This document shows positions 11,340-22,900 of a DNA stretch of 64,000 nt, piece by piece (position 1 is the stretch's first letter; each line of letters opens with the position of its first letter). Position numbers and translations under genes: made by a program. This DNA comes from Amoebophrya sp. A120 (taxonomy: Eukaryota > Sar > Dinophyceae > Syndiniales > Amoebophryaceae): positions 1,228,606 through 1,292,605 of the forward strand of contig CAJINV010000001.1 in NCBI GenBank assembly GCA_905178155.1. Direction: 5' to 3'. The notes beneath the pieces are model-generated. The model ran no database searches. It worked only from the letters and a program-made list of their open reading frames with translations, and was not told where the DNA came from.

Positions 11340-13619
11340 ATGGCGTTTAACCTCGAGAGATTAGGAAGTCTGCAACTTCATCATGATTCTGGACTAGAAG
11401 AAGTGAGAGCGGAAGTTCTTCCGACATTGTACTCTGACGCTATGTGGTCGTTGAGCTTGAGTTTGTGCAAGATGATCTTGATTCTCTTCTGCTTCACAGC
11501 AGCAACGGCCACCGAGCTTGTTGGTTCTCAACACGCGGCGACCGGAACAACCGAAAAGAGCAGTTCCCAAGAACATGCCGACGACGCTATCGTTGTTCGC
11601 GAGTGGTTAAAAACTGCGTGCAACGAGGCCGAAGATTGGGGTCCGATCCCTCCGAATGATTTTTTCCAGCCGGAATTCGTTCTCGCTTTCACGCGACACG
11701 GAGCGAGAATACCCTGTAGCGGCGGAAACGCGGACAATGTCCCGGTGGAATTCACATGCTGGCAGAACGATACGGTCCAGTATGCCTGCACTCCGAGGAA
11801 GGCAAGGCTGGATATTGATGTGGGGGAAGCAGCAGCTGACCACACTAGGAGTATTCTCGATAAAAAAGGAGCAGGAAAACGAACTTCTAGCACACGCGGC
11901 AATAATCAAGATGAAGATATTAACTACGAGGAAAATATATCAGTTCTTTCCTCGAAGAACTATATGGAAATACTGTTCGAAAAGGAGCAAAATTCTTGGC
12001 GGGGTACCTGCAGCACAGGGGAACTCACCGATGCGGGTCTAAGGCAGTGCCGCAACAACGGGCGCCGGCTCGCAGAGGCTTACGGTACAACTTCTGGAAC
12101 AAGTGGTGTGGACGATGATCTTCATTCTACTACCGGCGATGATCGCAGCAGCCTTGAAGTGTCTTTTTTCTCAGACGAATCCCAGCGGGTGCAAGAGTGC
12201 GGGCAGGCGATGGCTGCGGAGATGTTGGTTTGGAAAGAACCTGTAAACGCAAATGGAATAAAAAACGCCGTTCCATCAACATCCGAGGGAGGAAAACGAC
12301 CGACGCATGCTGAAGCTGATGATTCTCTTTCTCCTGAGGGCCGTGTCAATAATAATCAACACCCCCAAGAAGAAACCCAAGCAACCCGTGTCCTCGTCCC
12401 TGCTCGCCCCGCAGCCAACCTGACGTGGCACGTACTCGGCCCGGGTTCCGGGCTGCAGCCGGGGAGGCTGGGGGGTTGCCTGGCGTTCGGTGCGGCGGTG
12501 AAAAGTTGGTGGAAGGAGTCCGCGTTTTTGCGGCAAAAGGCCGAGCAGTACCCGGAGTTGCTCCCGCAATTACGAGCTGTCTTTGGCGACTTCGTCTTGG
12601 GCAAGAAGCTCGATAATTTTCGCACACTCAGCAAAGTGATGGACTGCGTGCACGGGCATTTTTGCAGTACGGTGGTCGACCGCGAAGAGCGGAAGCGCTT
12701 TCACGTGCCACTCGCATTGGAAAAAACGCTCCTGGCGCAGCTCGTCGCTTCCGGCCTCGCGGCGGCCAAGTACGAGGCATTTTTCGAAGATCCGCACCTC
12801 GCAAAGCTGAGCGCGGGCTACTTCCTCGGGCGGACGGTGTTACCGGGGTTGCGGAGGGAAGTAGTAGAGCGGTTGAAAAGTTCTAATGACGAGGACCCAA
12901 AGGTAAAACATGACGCTCTCGCTCCGTCTTCCCCTGAGGTAGTGGTGCAACCCTCTTCAAGAAAAGCGACCGCACATTACAGGAAAAGCTGGCGTGCGAA
13001 ACGCTTCCACATCTACGCGGGACACGATTTTGGTCCGCTTGGGCCGCTGCTGGGTCTGCTGGGTGCGGAGCAGCTCTCGTTCGTGAAGAAGTGGCCCAAC
13101 TTCGCTTCCTTGCTTGTTTGGGAATTCGGCGCGGGGAAGGTTCGGCTGGTGTACGACGGAAAAGTGCTGCCGACGAAGGTGTGCGGTCCCACTGGGGTCT
13201 GTGCGGCGGAAGAGTTTTTGCAAAAGTTGGAGGCGTTGGTCCCCTCGCGGACGGAATGCAATGGCTCGGGTACTAATTATGCTTCCGGAGGATTACGGGT
13301 GGATGACGTAGGGGGGGAGGAAGAGGAGGATGTCTTGTTCGCTATCGCTTCCGCTAGTCTTCGTGCGAGCAGGGCCCGTGAGAATCTCGAGGAAAATTAT
13401 GTTGAAAATCGAGAGGACAGTCTGGAAATGCCATCGAAGATAATTGTTGAAAGTGTTGGTGAAAAAAAAGATGATCACGATGGCGCGAAAGGAAGCGAAC
13501 TGCACCAGCACGAAATTTTAACCTCCGTACAACATGGGGGAGTAGCAGCACAGAAACCAGAGCCGCCTCTTGAACCCGGCGGTGCAGATTCTTCCACTAG
13601 TGATGTCATTTGGCAATGA
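11340..13619 (+). CDS. Histidine acid phosphatase-like secreted or membrane protein
   Basis: Single-exon frame of 759 codons. The N-terminal motif FTRHGARIPCSG (about residue 116) is the branch-2 histidine-phosphatase RHGxRxP signature with the nucleophilic His. A block with TDAGLRQCRNNGRRL resembles the L-T-x-x-G-x-x-Q helix, and YAGHDFGPLGPLL (about residue 560) supplies the catalytic His-Asp pair. Met35 (11442) starts a good signal peptide (LILFCFTAATATE), so translation may begin there and not at Met1. Low-complexity insertions (about residues 165-205 and 300-360) and a charged C-terminal tail lengthen it well beyond the usual 400-480 residues. By family it would hydrolyse phosphate monoesters in the secretory or extracellular space; the substrate is unknown. 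No introner. Confidence 0.75.
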   Translation: MAFNLERLGSLQLHHDSGLEEVRAEVLPTLYSDAMWSLSLSLCKMILILFCFTAATATELVGSQHAATGTTEKSSSQEHADDAIVVREWLKTACNEAEDWGPIPPNDFFQPEFVLAFTRHGARIPCSGGNADNVPVEFTCWQNDTVQYACTPRKARLDIDVGEAAADHTRSILDKKGAGKRTSSTRGNNQDEDINYEENISVLSSKNYMEILFEKEQNSWRGTCSTGELTDAGLRQCRNNGRRLAEAYGTTSGTSGVDDDLHSTTGDDRSSLEVSFFSDESQRVQECGQAMAAEMLVWKEPVNANGIKNAVPSTSEGGKRPTHAEADDSLSPEGRVNNNQHPQEETQATRVLVPARPAANLTWHVLGPGSGLQPGRLGGCLAFGAAVKSWWKESAFLRQKAEQYPELLPQLRAVFGDFVLGKKLDNFRTLSKVMDCVHGHFCSTVVDREERKRFHVPLALEKTLLAQLVASGLAAAKYEAFFEDPHLAKLSAGYFLGRTVLPGLRREVVERLKSSNDEDPKVKHDALAPSSPEVVVQPSSRKATAHYRKSWRAKRFHIYAGHDFGPLGPLLGLLGAEQLSFVKKWPNFASLLVWEFGAGKVRLVYDGKVLPTKVCGPTGVCAAEEFLQKLEALVPSRTECNGSGTNYASGGLRVDDVGGEEEEDVLFAIASASLRASRARENLEENYVENREDSLEMPSKIIVESVGEKKDDHDGAKGSELHQHEILTSVQHGGVAAQKPEPPLEPGGADSSTSDVIWQ

Positions 13620-14190
13620 AAGATAGCGATTTTTTCGGGATGAATATCCGACATTATTTTGTGCCTGTTTGTTTCATCTGAAAGGAAAGAGTTTGCACAC
13701 GGGTAGACCGCTTCGTTGAAAAGTGAAAAGAACGGGTTCTGGGGAACAGTCGATGCATTCGTTTTTTGCTGTAAGTAAGAAAAGACGGGCTGCGTTTTTT
13801 TTTTCTGATCTAGTTCCTTCCATTTTCTCCAGGTATCTTCTGTCAGGTTGCTTTCTCAACAGCCTTTTGTTTTTACTTTTTGCAGATCTGTTTCTGTCGC
13901 TCAGCTTGCCTGCTTTGGCATCTGCATGTGGCGCCACTTACTTTTTCTGGATCAGATTTGGCACCTTCAAGTTTTGCTTTTTGTCGTATGATACATTTTT
14001 GACCTTTCGCACGCTCCAGTGCACGATATCGATATCCTTGGTTTCACTTTCTTTGAGAAACCAAAGGGCAACTACGTTGCATAGAATGTCACCGCGCGCC
14101 GAATTGGCCTCGACGGTCGTAGCGCGACCAGCAGAGAGCTAGCAGGTACAGCTAGCTCATGGACCACAGGAACACATACAGAATCAGAAG
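13620..14190. other. Intergenic
   Basis: An ATG-less-likely 139-codon frame (13723-14142) crosses T-rich sequence and shows no domain. I treat it as chance. Confidence 0.5.
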
Positions 14191-15499
14191 ATGAAAACTA
14201 CTCCGAGACAGGGGACCGAAAAATACGACTCCGGGCAAGCTCGGGGTAGATTTGCCGTCGTCCCGGGAATAAACCACAGTCTGCCGGTTAAGATGTCGGT
14301 TTCTCGCGTATTTGATGTCCTCCACCGAAGGTCAGCAGGTCGGCACGACAGTACTGCTGGTGGTAGAACGGGAACGTCTAGAAGAAGTGTTTTTTGTTGG
14401 AGCTTTTTTCTCTCCCTTCTGTTATTTCACCCGGCCCATGTAGCAGAGGCCTCCATGTTTCAGGCCTCCTTTGCCGTTCTCGCAGGGCGGAAGAAGTGCA
14501 TCGGGCAGGATCTGTTACGGCACGTGCTTTCCCTGGTGGAGATAACTTCCAAGACTGGGCAAAACCTTGCTGTCACTGTTATGACTTGCTCAAGCGTTAC
14601 AATCTCAAACGTTACAATTAATAGAATCTGGAATTTGTGTTGCATGATGAGCATGATAGACTCGCACAGCGTTCCACCTTTTGCAATACAAATTTCGCCA
14701 GATTTTAGTGGTGTTTGGGGCTGCTCCGGAACTTGTCATGCGCAATCCTATGAGAGTTGGCTAGATCATGCACTCTTGCGTCACAGATTTCCATATTCTA
14801 TTGTAACGTTTGAGATTGTAACACCTGAGCGAGTTATAACGGTGTTGGAGGATCAGATCCCGATAATCTTCGAGGGCAAGAAGCCTACGATTAAAACCGC
14901 CTTCACTGCGCAACGCGACGCCACGCACTGGATCTGCATCCTGGTATTTCGTGTTCCTTCAGAACTTTTTTTCGTTCGTGGCTTCCTTCAGCAGTAGATG
15001 TTCACCGCACTCTTGCGTACGATAGCGATTAGTTTTACCGCGGCGCCGCGCAAATGTATCCCAAGTATAGAACTTTTTTCCATGATATGATAGATTACTT
15101 GAGCAGCTCGTTCAGCACCGCCACGCTCCTATCTATCATTGTCAACGTAACTTAATACATGAAACCATATTATCGCAGAATGAGAGTCCCAGCGCTGATA
15201 CCGAAGTGAGCTTCAGTTTTAAATCTGGGGCTTCCGCGCGGGACTACTCGCAGGTGGCAAAAAGGGAGCACTTGCAGCCCGTCCAGGTGCGGTTACGGAT
15301 GATTGAGGACGAACTTTCCTCGTACCAGGAGAACCTGATACGCATGCGGCAGACGGAAGACGCGCTGCGCGCGGTCAACGATAACACCGGGGTTCGCGTG
15401 ATCGTCTTCTGCGTTCTCAACCTGGTGCTCATGATCATACTGGGGGGCTGGCAGATGATATCCACCAAAGCCTTCTTCCGCGAGAAAAAGATCATATGA
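14191..15499 (+). CDS. p24/TMED (emp24/GP25L) family cargo receptor
   Basis: Exons 14191-14577, 14842-14943 and 15179-15499, giving 269 residues. p24 proteins are type I membrane proteins that cycle between ER and Golgi in COPII/COPI vesicles and help select cargo. Visible: a signal segment (SVFCWSFFLSLLLF), a GOLD-like lumenal part with two conserved Cys (KKCIGQ and HWICIL), a heptad-like coiled coil, one transmembrane segment near 15390-15460, and the tail FFREKKII, which ends in a KKxx dilysine retrieval signal. The first gap is an introner; the second is a canonical intron (GTATTT...TCGCAG). The introner has no in-frame stop, so unspliced mRNA would add 88 residues inside the lumenal domain. 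Confidence 0.85.
14578..14841 (+). mobile_element. Introner, family D
   Basis: Long TIR: GTTACAATCTCAAACGTTAC at the left is matched by its reverse complement at about 14801-14822, and the outer GTTATGACTTGCTC pairs with GAGCGAGTTATAAC. The flanking CACTG / CGGTG matches only 3 of 5. Removing 14578-14841 joins NLAVT to VLEDQIP, the expected p24 strand. Length 264 nt, a multiple of three and open. Confidence 0.8.
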
Positions 15500-16489
15500 G
15501 GTAGAACAAGCGGAATTGACGTTGACGTGAGTACACCACCACCGCGATTTCCGTGGGGGCAGCTCCCCTTGACTACGCACAAAATTAGCGACGCACAAGC
15601 AGAAGCATGAAAACGTCGCGTCGTGGCCTCCGCTTGAAAATATAGGCAAAGAAGTACTTCAAATACTTTATCGTCGGGAATAAACGGAAGCATGCGAAGG
15701 TTTGATTTGCACTACGTACATCGTGCGAACCACTCTATGGAGCAGGTTCGTCTCGTTCGGATCACATCGTTCGTTTCGACGAACACCGACAATCCCGGAA
15801 CTGCTAGTGTTGCAAAACTAAATCGTTCACATCGAATCCAGGCACTCTCAAAGTTTCGGTTCTCGTAGTAGAGGCCAGCGTGTGATGAAAAACTTATTCG
15901 TCTTTCGTCCTCGTTCACTATCACTTCGTCCGGAAATACAGCTATCAGAATTGAGCGGCTATCGCTGATGGGCGTGCCAATCGTTCCATGATGTTGTTGC
16001 ACAAGAGGAGACAAAGCTACGTTGAAAACAATGATGTCCCATGGAACTGCGAAAACGAAAACAGGGAGAAGATAAATGTGGCTTATTTCGTCGCGTACAC
16101 AGAAAGCCTTAATGTCTCATAATTTCGTCGGGTTATTTATCGTGTGAAGTTGGGTGCCCCCCCACTCGGTTTTCCTTCTGCTGTTAGCTTTAGTTATTGA
16201 TCGTTGCCGATCCGAATTGGAGGCAGAGACTCATTGATTTTGATGCGTAGTTCGGAAGGTTCACTAATTTAATTTTCTAGAGTAAAGTTGTGTCTGCTCG
16301 GGGGAGACAAGTTAGTTTGCTGAGCCGCATGATAAGACATGCTTGTTATCTGTATCGTAAATCATTCTATATCCGAAAGTAGTATAGTGCATGGCGGGAG
16401 GCTCTGACGAGCAGGAGAGGCTTACTTAGATTTTTTCCGGCTCTTAATCCAGATACGACCGCTGTGATAGCTGCGAAGCTCGGAAAAAA
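15500..16489. other. Intergenic
   Basis: No supported gene. A 100-codon minus-strand frame (15712-16014) shows no domain. Confidence 0.55.
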
Positions 16490-19400
16490 ATGTCGGGAAT
16501 GAGCAAGGACGAGGGTTCGTCTGACAGCCTCCCTCCGCCTCCGCACCACCGCGATGAAAGCGCCAATACTACACCGCCGCGAATTACAGGAGCAGCAGCT
16601 CCTGCATTCTCCTCACCCGGCGCGACGAGCCCGCAGCGGAGAGTACAAGTGCACGCGTTTGTGAATTCGCAGAGCGGCGCGTTTGCCAAGGGAGAGCGAA
16701 TTCTGAATGACTTGCGGGCCCTGCTGGCGGAGTCCCTTACTCCCGTGCCCAGCAGTGCGGACCTGTGCACCGCCGCCGCGGGAGGATCTTCTTCGTGTGG
16801 GACAACGTGTTCCGCGGACGAAATAGAACTCGTAGACAGAACTCCAGATAATTCTAGACGTGAGGTGGAAACACCACCTCCTGTACTAGATCAAGAGAAA
16901 GGACAGAGCGGGATTACTGGCAAGAAGGCCGTGGTGGTTCCAGCGGTGCCTGCTTTTTTGGAACAGCAAGCACGAGCCAGCGGTTCGTCTGTGTCGCCTG
17001 ACAAAGCTTGCGATAGTTTTGCCACTGACCAGCACCAAGTACCACGAGATGTAGAGACAGAACAAACCGGTACAACAACACCATCCCCTGCAAAGAACAT
17101 CAAGAAGCAGTCGAAGCGTTCCGAGCGACGGGCGCGGCTGCGCAGAGAAAGCCGGAGTTTGTTGGGCAGCCGGGTGTGCGACCTGTCGCAGGAAGACGCG
17201 GGGGAGTTTATCCGGGCGCACGTGCGGGCCGGCGACATTCTGCTCGTCTGCGGCGGCGATGGCACGCAGAACTGGGTGGCTTCGGCCATGATAGCGCTCG
17301 GGGATGAGGCGCCGAAGAATGTCCGGCTGGTCCCGGTCCCGCTGGGCACCGGGAATGATTTCTCCCGGTCTTTGGGGTGGGGCGAGTCCACCCGCTCGTC
17401 CGACCTGCAGGAGCGCGTTATCGCCGCGCAGAATTCGGTGCAACGAAATCTAGACATGTGGAAGGTAATCATCATCCCGCGGAGCGCAGAGGAGGTTGGG
17501 GCTGTTGCTGCGTCGGCAAGAATAAATCATGACGGAGCTGCTCCTGGTGATTTGCGTGCTACAACTTGTTCCGAGGATCTTTCATCTTCGGCGGACAGAA
17601 CGAGCAAAACATCCTCCTTGTCTTGCAAAATGCGAGCAAAAGCGAAAGGTTTTTTCCAGAACAGTTTACTATCTGCAGGGGATAATGGAACAACAGTGAC
17701 TAGTGGTTCCTCCTCTACTTCAACTTCTATCGGGGATGAACATCAAAATGGCACCACTGGAGATCATAGTACTTCATCTACTTCTTTAACACCATCCCCT
17801 CCCTGGTTCGAGGACGAATCCCGGCTAGACGCTCTGCAGCGGCTCTCGCTGGGGAGCCGAGCAGACAGAAGCAATTTTGCGAGGAACAGTGCGTTAAAGC
17901 TGCTACACCAGCACGGTATGCTTTCAGACGAGGAGTTGCGTTTCGAGACCGGCGAATTTCAACATCTGGAAGGGGAGAGAATAAATGCGGAGGACGCATC
18001 AACAGACATGACTGGGGCGGATAGTGGCAAGAGAAATACGTCAAATTATAAAGGTCGACCGGTTTTTGTCGGGCATTGGATGAACTACGTGAACTTTGTA
18101 TCCTGAGTAAAAACGTACCCACACCAGAGTTGTAATGCAAATCTGCATGCTGAAAATGTTTCTCATGCGGAGCTCCATGAGAAGCATTTTCTAGTCGTGT
18201 TTTGCAATTTGTCATGCTCCAATCAGCATGGTATGCTAGATCTGTGATGCTGCTGAGCTAGCTGAAACAGCACTATACTACGAATCCAAATTTGTCATGC
18301 AAAACAGCCAAAACTTGTGGATTTGTCTAGCCGATTCCCCATCTTGACTCTGGTGTGGGTACGTTTTTGCTCAGGATACTTTGGTTGTGGTGCCCGCATT
18401 GTGTGGTCCGTCGGAAAGCTGCGGGACAAGCAAGGCGGTTGCGGGCGGCGACTGTACTCCCGCGGGTTCGGACACATGGTCTTTATGGGTGTCGGCGCGG
18501 TCGAGCTGTTCACGCCGCCGGGCGAGAAGTTTGTGGATAAAAACTCGAAGAATAAAGCACTGAAGATGCAGTGTTGCGACCTAGCCACGGGCGCAGACGG
18601 CCAGTTTCGCCAAAAAGTACAGCCCGTGGGAGGTGGACGAGATGGTGAAAGGGGAGGACCACGTGGTCGAGAGAGGTCACGAACCACTGTGGAGATGAAC
18701 GAAGAGGAGGATAGAATAAAGCAGGAGAACGATCCGAAAACATCAACAACAAACGCCGATGGCGATGACATTAGACACAGTCCCGCAGAGGAAGGTCAAC
18801 AGCAACACTCCTCTTTCCCAACGGCCGAAGAAATTCAGGTAGATCAGGGTGTTTACTCCTCTTCTTGCAGTACGGCTGATCCGTCCTCTTCCGCCGTGTC
18901 CTCCGCTGATGATACATCGGAAATCGTTGTGCAGCAGAATCATCTTGTTCAAAGTGGTACAACCGCTCCGGAGGAACGGACCACACGAAGAACTTCCACA
19001 GTCACCACAGCATCAAGCAAAACTGGTCTGTTTGGCGTCTCAGCAGGCGAGCTGGAAAAGAGACTAGCTGCATCCACGACCCGCCCCGATCAGGCTGTTA
19101 GTAGTGATCCTCGAGAGCATGAGCAGGACCACGACCGATCAGGCCTTCAATCAGAGGAAAAAACGTCAACATCCTGCTCTCCGATGTCGAAAACAAGTAG
19201 GACCTCCACAAGGCAGCGCGGGGAGGTGCTGGACCGGAGTAGCAACTACAAGACCACCACGTGCTTCCCCTCGTCCAGTTCCTGTTTTACTGGCGCGCAG
19301 CAAGCTGTCTCCGGAGTTGTGAAAAGCAGCAGGAGCAGGAGCACAAAAATGAGAGATAGTAGTTCCCCATTCCCTAGCAAAATGAAGCTCGCCCAGCAGG

Positions 19401-19882
19401 GGGACGAGCAGCATTTAGCATCCGGAGATGATCAACATGAGCAACTACACGATGGTAATCCGACCTTGTGCCTGCTGGACGCGCTGCAACGAAACAGCTC
19501 GCGCAATCTCACCCTGCTAAACATCCGAAGCATCATGGGCGGGCGGGCCAAATTGCGGCTGCGAGACCAACATTCCAGGCGGAGCCCAGACGACGGTCGG
19601 TTCGAAGTGCTGTACATGCAACACGCGGCGCACATCATCGCCATCGGGGGCGGGCTAACGAATTGGAACGTCGACAACCAGGGATCCGCGTGCCGTCTGC
19701 GATTTGCGGGTCCGGAGCATCTGGACCTCGACGGCGAGGGGTTCGCGGTGAACGGCCCTTTTGACGTCCTGGTGGTCAAAGCGGACCACTCGCTCACGGT
19801 TGGCGTGAATCCGGAGCAGAAGGATCCGGGAGCGGTTGACTTCTGGGACTTGGCGAGCGACGACCAGGTCGAAGGACAGTAA
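16490..19882 (+). CDS. Diacylglycerol kinase-like lipid kinase
   Basis: Exons 16490-18098 and 18384-19882, 1,035 residues. The catalytic domain is clear but stretched: VHAFVNSQSGAFAKG (about residue 53) is the N-x-x-S-G start. After a roughly 170-residue low-complexity insert comes ILLVCGGDGTQNWV (the GGDGT nucleotide loop) and VPLGTGNDFSRSLGWG. The second exon begins inside the accessory part (NYVNFGCGARIVW), which resembles the DGK N-Y-F-x-x-G-x-D-A motif with Cys in place of the usual acidic-site region. A further long Ser/Thr insert separates the C-terminal beta-rich segment (IIAIGGGLTNWNVDNQ). By family it phosphorylates diacylglycerol (or a related lipid) to phosphatidate at membranes. 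No C1 or EF-hand domain is seen. Confidence 0.75.
18099..18378 (+). mobile_element. Introner, family B
   Basis: TIR TATCCTGAGTAAAAACGTAC at the left, with GTACGTTTTTGCTCAGGATA at the right. Perfect TSD CTTTG at 18094-18098 and 18379-18383. Excision makes NYVNF-GCGARIV, repairing the DGK accessory motif. Confidence 0.93.
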
Positions 19883-21242
19883 GTAAGAAGTATGTAGATG
19901 CTTCGAGCGTCTCAATCTGAAATTTGTAAAGCGATAGTTAGAAGAAGAAGTACTACCCCGTCACTTTCACTTGATTTTACAATTGTTTACAACCTACGTA
20001 CAAAAGCGAAATTAGAAAATACTTTTTAAGATCATTGTTTCTTTTCGGAATTCTTGTACCTATTTGTTTCGATGTTTCATAGCAGTAGCATTCAAAAATC
20101 ACCTCCCCGGCGGGAGATTGGTGACCAACTGCCTTTCGGCTGCAGCTGTAGCTGTTTTCAGGTCCGCGTTGTCATTGCATGTATTCTTGTAGACATAATT
20201 TCATTTTTGTACCTACTACACCTAGAACCATGATGAATTAGGTTCAGAAATTTGCAAGACTATTTTCGGATAATTTTCATTTGCATGTTTCGCAACGTTG
20301 GCTTGGTGAGTCGCAAAATTTCCCGGGATTAGTCGAGTCGGATCTTGAACTCTCTTCTCAATATATATCAAGGTTTTGGAAAAAAAAGGATTAGTAGCGG
20401 CGGAGTCGGATGAAGGACATCCAATCATCTTCTTGTGGCAATAAGTTTGAAAATTGTTCTGCACAGCTGTTTCTCGGTGGTCTACGGGAGACAACATGGT
20501 TGTAGGTAAGGAAGTGGCCGCTGCTCACTTGTACGTGCGAAGTATCTACGCAACGTTCGTGTATTCACTGAATTCATTGCGTGTGTCGTGATTATTTGCT
20601 ACTGTTTAATTGCGTCGTGGTTTTGCAACAGCACATGTTCTGCGCAACGAGCCGAGGTTTGCTGCAAAATTGCAAAAAATTTTTGAATTTCAGGGGAGGT
20701 TTAGCTGGAGCCATTTGGCACAACGAGAAGGTGCTTCTGGTTTGCACTTGCAGTGCCACTTCTTTCACCGATGGCCATCGATAGTGTCAGTGCGTTCGAA
20801 TTCAAGGCATAGTCTAGATGGTATCAACTTATTCATCGAACTACATTAATATTCAGTTTGAGTGGTCCGCAACCATTACATTTACAATTTACCTTTCCGT
20901 GTCTAGCCCGTTATTGCAACAGAATAAATTTTGGTTTCAACGATGCTTCTGCGTCTTCCGCTAGTGTCCGCCGAGTTGCGAAGAGAAGAAGGCCTCGTCC
21001 GCTTGTGACCACTCTAGTTCCTCTCGATGCGCATTACGGATTTCAATATCCTGATTGACACAGCAGCAAAGGTAGCCTAACCGCTCGGAGCGTTGGACAA
21101 GGCACGAAGCAGGATACATAGTAGTTTTCTTCCCGAGCGGCCGATTGACCGCGCAAGCGAGTTACTAGGATCCGTTGCGCGTCGTGCACTCATTTCCAAG
21201 GCACGAAGACCACGGCCCTGACCCCCATAGTTCCGGGCGACC
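19883..21242. other. Intergenic
   Basis: No supported gene in 1.36 kb. An in-frame stop (21228-21230) just before the next ATG confirms that the next gene starts at 21243. Confidence 0.6.
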
Positions 21243-22900
21243 ATGTATCAAGTGTAAAAATGTTTGGGTCTGGAAGAGTGCGAACTTGTCATGCAGATTT
21301 TACAATGCCCGTGACGTCTGTGATGTATTCCCTGGCATCACAGATTTTCTGAGTGCTTCTTGATGCCTATTCCGCATGACAAATGGCCTCCCCGCGTAGC
21401 AGAAACTGGACTCCTCTTGCTGGTCATGCAGTACAGATTTTTCTAGAGTCCAAAATTAGCATCACAGGTTGCATCCTTCCAGACCCAGACATTTTTGCAG
21501 TTCATACCATGGTGATGCCGCTCGGGGGAGTGACGCCGGGCGGGCCGCCGTCGCAATACTGTTTGAATATGGATTGCAAAAATGTCTGGGTCTGGAAGCA
21601 TGCAACTTGTGATGCTGCATTTGGATTCCAAAAAAATCTGTATTGCATGAGTAGCAAAAGAGTATAATTTTTGCTACAAGGATAGGGCATTTGTCATGTG
21701 GAATAGGCATCAAGATGCCCTCAAACTATATGTGATGCTAGGGCGCGCATCACAGACATCATGGCTCATGCAAGACGTGCGTCACAAGTTTCAGAATCTT
21801 GATCTTCCAGACCCAGACATTTTTACAGTTGATATTGAACACGCTACCGAAGCTGAAAATCCTCCTCATCGGCATCGTGTTTCTCTCCTGCGCAAGAATA
21901 GTATCCCAATCGCAGGTCGAGGGGGTCATCATAGACGGCATTTTTGACCTTTTCACGGTACTTATGAAAAAGTGTTTGCGGAAGCGGAGCTACTACCTTT
22001 GTCGTAGTCACACTAGTACTTGTGTCTGATAGATGAGGCTGCATTGATCAGGCTAGCTCCGTCTCAGCCACGTGCATCGCCAAAAAACGTGGATGATCTC
22101 AAAAAAAAAAAACCAGCCCATCAGCGGTTACTGCCTCTTCAAAGACGCACAGACGATGAGCAGCTGCCTGTGCGCGTTCATGATGTTTGCGTGGCTGAGC
22201 GCGGTCAACGACGGCATTGCGGCGATTGTGCGTTTCTCGGAGTACGGCGTTGATGCGTTCTGTGCGGATGGAAACAGAAAAATCGTCAATGACAAGTAAG
22301 TTAGTATTCAGACGCAACTCTAATTTTCAGCCTTGGATCGTTGTGCGAATCGAAATCTAGCACTTCTGGAAGAAAAAAATTCATACATGAACTAGGAATG
22401 CATACTACTTTAGAGGTTTTACTTTCACATCAAGACGAATAGTATGCTACAAAACAGCCGCATAATAACCTGCACGGCCTTCCAGCCGACATACACGAGC
22501 GTACTGATCTGCATCACCATCGTGCAAGGCTACACCGGTGTGCTCGGCTATAAGATGCTGAAGTCCGCAACGTATAAAGAGTTATTCTTGTTTGAGTATA
22601 CTACAGTCATGAAGATGATCAACGCATGTGCCGCAACTTTCTTCTTGTAAATCTGAATCATCATGTCGTGGCGGATAACTAAAACGAGACATGATCCACC
22701 AAAAATGAATACACAGAGTCCAGCAGGCCGAAACGATGGGAGGCGGACTTCTCGGCGCGGACGTAAACGCGCAGCAGGCGGCCCTCGCCCGAGAGCTCCG
22801 ACCTGGCGCGGGCGGAAACGGCAACGGGCCTCTTGGACCGCGCGCGCCCGCACCTCCGTCCTTTCAAGCCTTCGCGGGCGAGGGACAAAGGCTTGGCTAG
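21243..22900 (+). CDS. Small multi-pass membrane protein with C-terminal SHP-like motif
   Basis: Six exons: 21243-21245, 21512-21567, 21840-21957, 22117-22295, 22458-22571, 22717-22900; 217 residues. The first exon is only the ATG, because an introner sits directly behind it. The first two gaps are family A introners. The other three are canonical GT-AG introns (CG/GTACTT, AA/GTAAGT, AAC/GTATAA). At least three hydrophobic segments are visible (ILLIGIVFLSCARIV; LCAFMMFAWLSAV; SVLICITIVQGYTGVLG). The tail ends FQAFAGEGQRLG, which fits the F-x-G-x-G-x-x-L SHP motif used by UFD1, p47 and derlins to bind p97/Cdc48. The fold may be MARVEL- or derlin-like, but I do not recognise the family. Confidence 0.7.
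21246..21506 (+). mobile_element. Introner, family A, directly after the start codon
   Basis: Family A TIRs at both ends (TGTTTGGGTCTGG / CCAGACCCAGACA). Perfect TSD CCATG at 21241-21245 and 21507-21511; the TSD contains the initiator ATG, which is therefore duplicated on both sides. Confidence 0.9.
21568..21834 (+). mobile_element. Introner, family A
   Basis: TIRs TATGGATTGCAAAAATGTCT and its counterpart at 21808-21834. Perfect TSD TTGAA at 21563-21567 and 21835-21839. Excision joins QYCLN-TLPKLK in frame. Confidence 0.92.

Noticed and set aside
13723-14142. 139-codon frame before the p24 gene
   Set aside because: Phe/Leu-rich translation of T-rich DNA, no domain, no introner, overlaps a likely UTR.
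15712-16014. 100-codon minus-strand frame
   Set aside because: No domain or splice support; it would be the only minus-strand gene.
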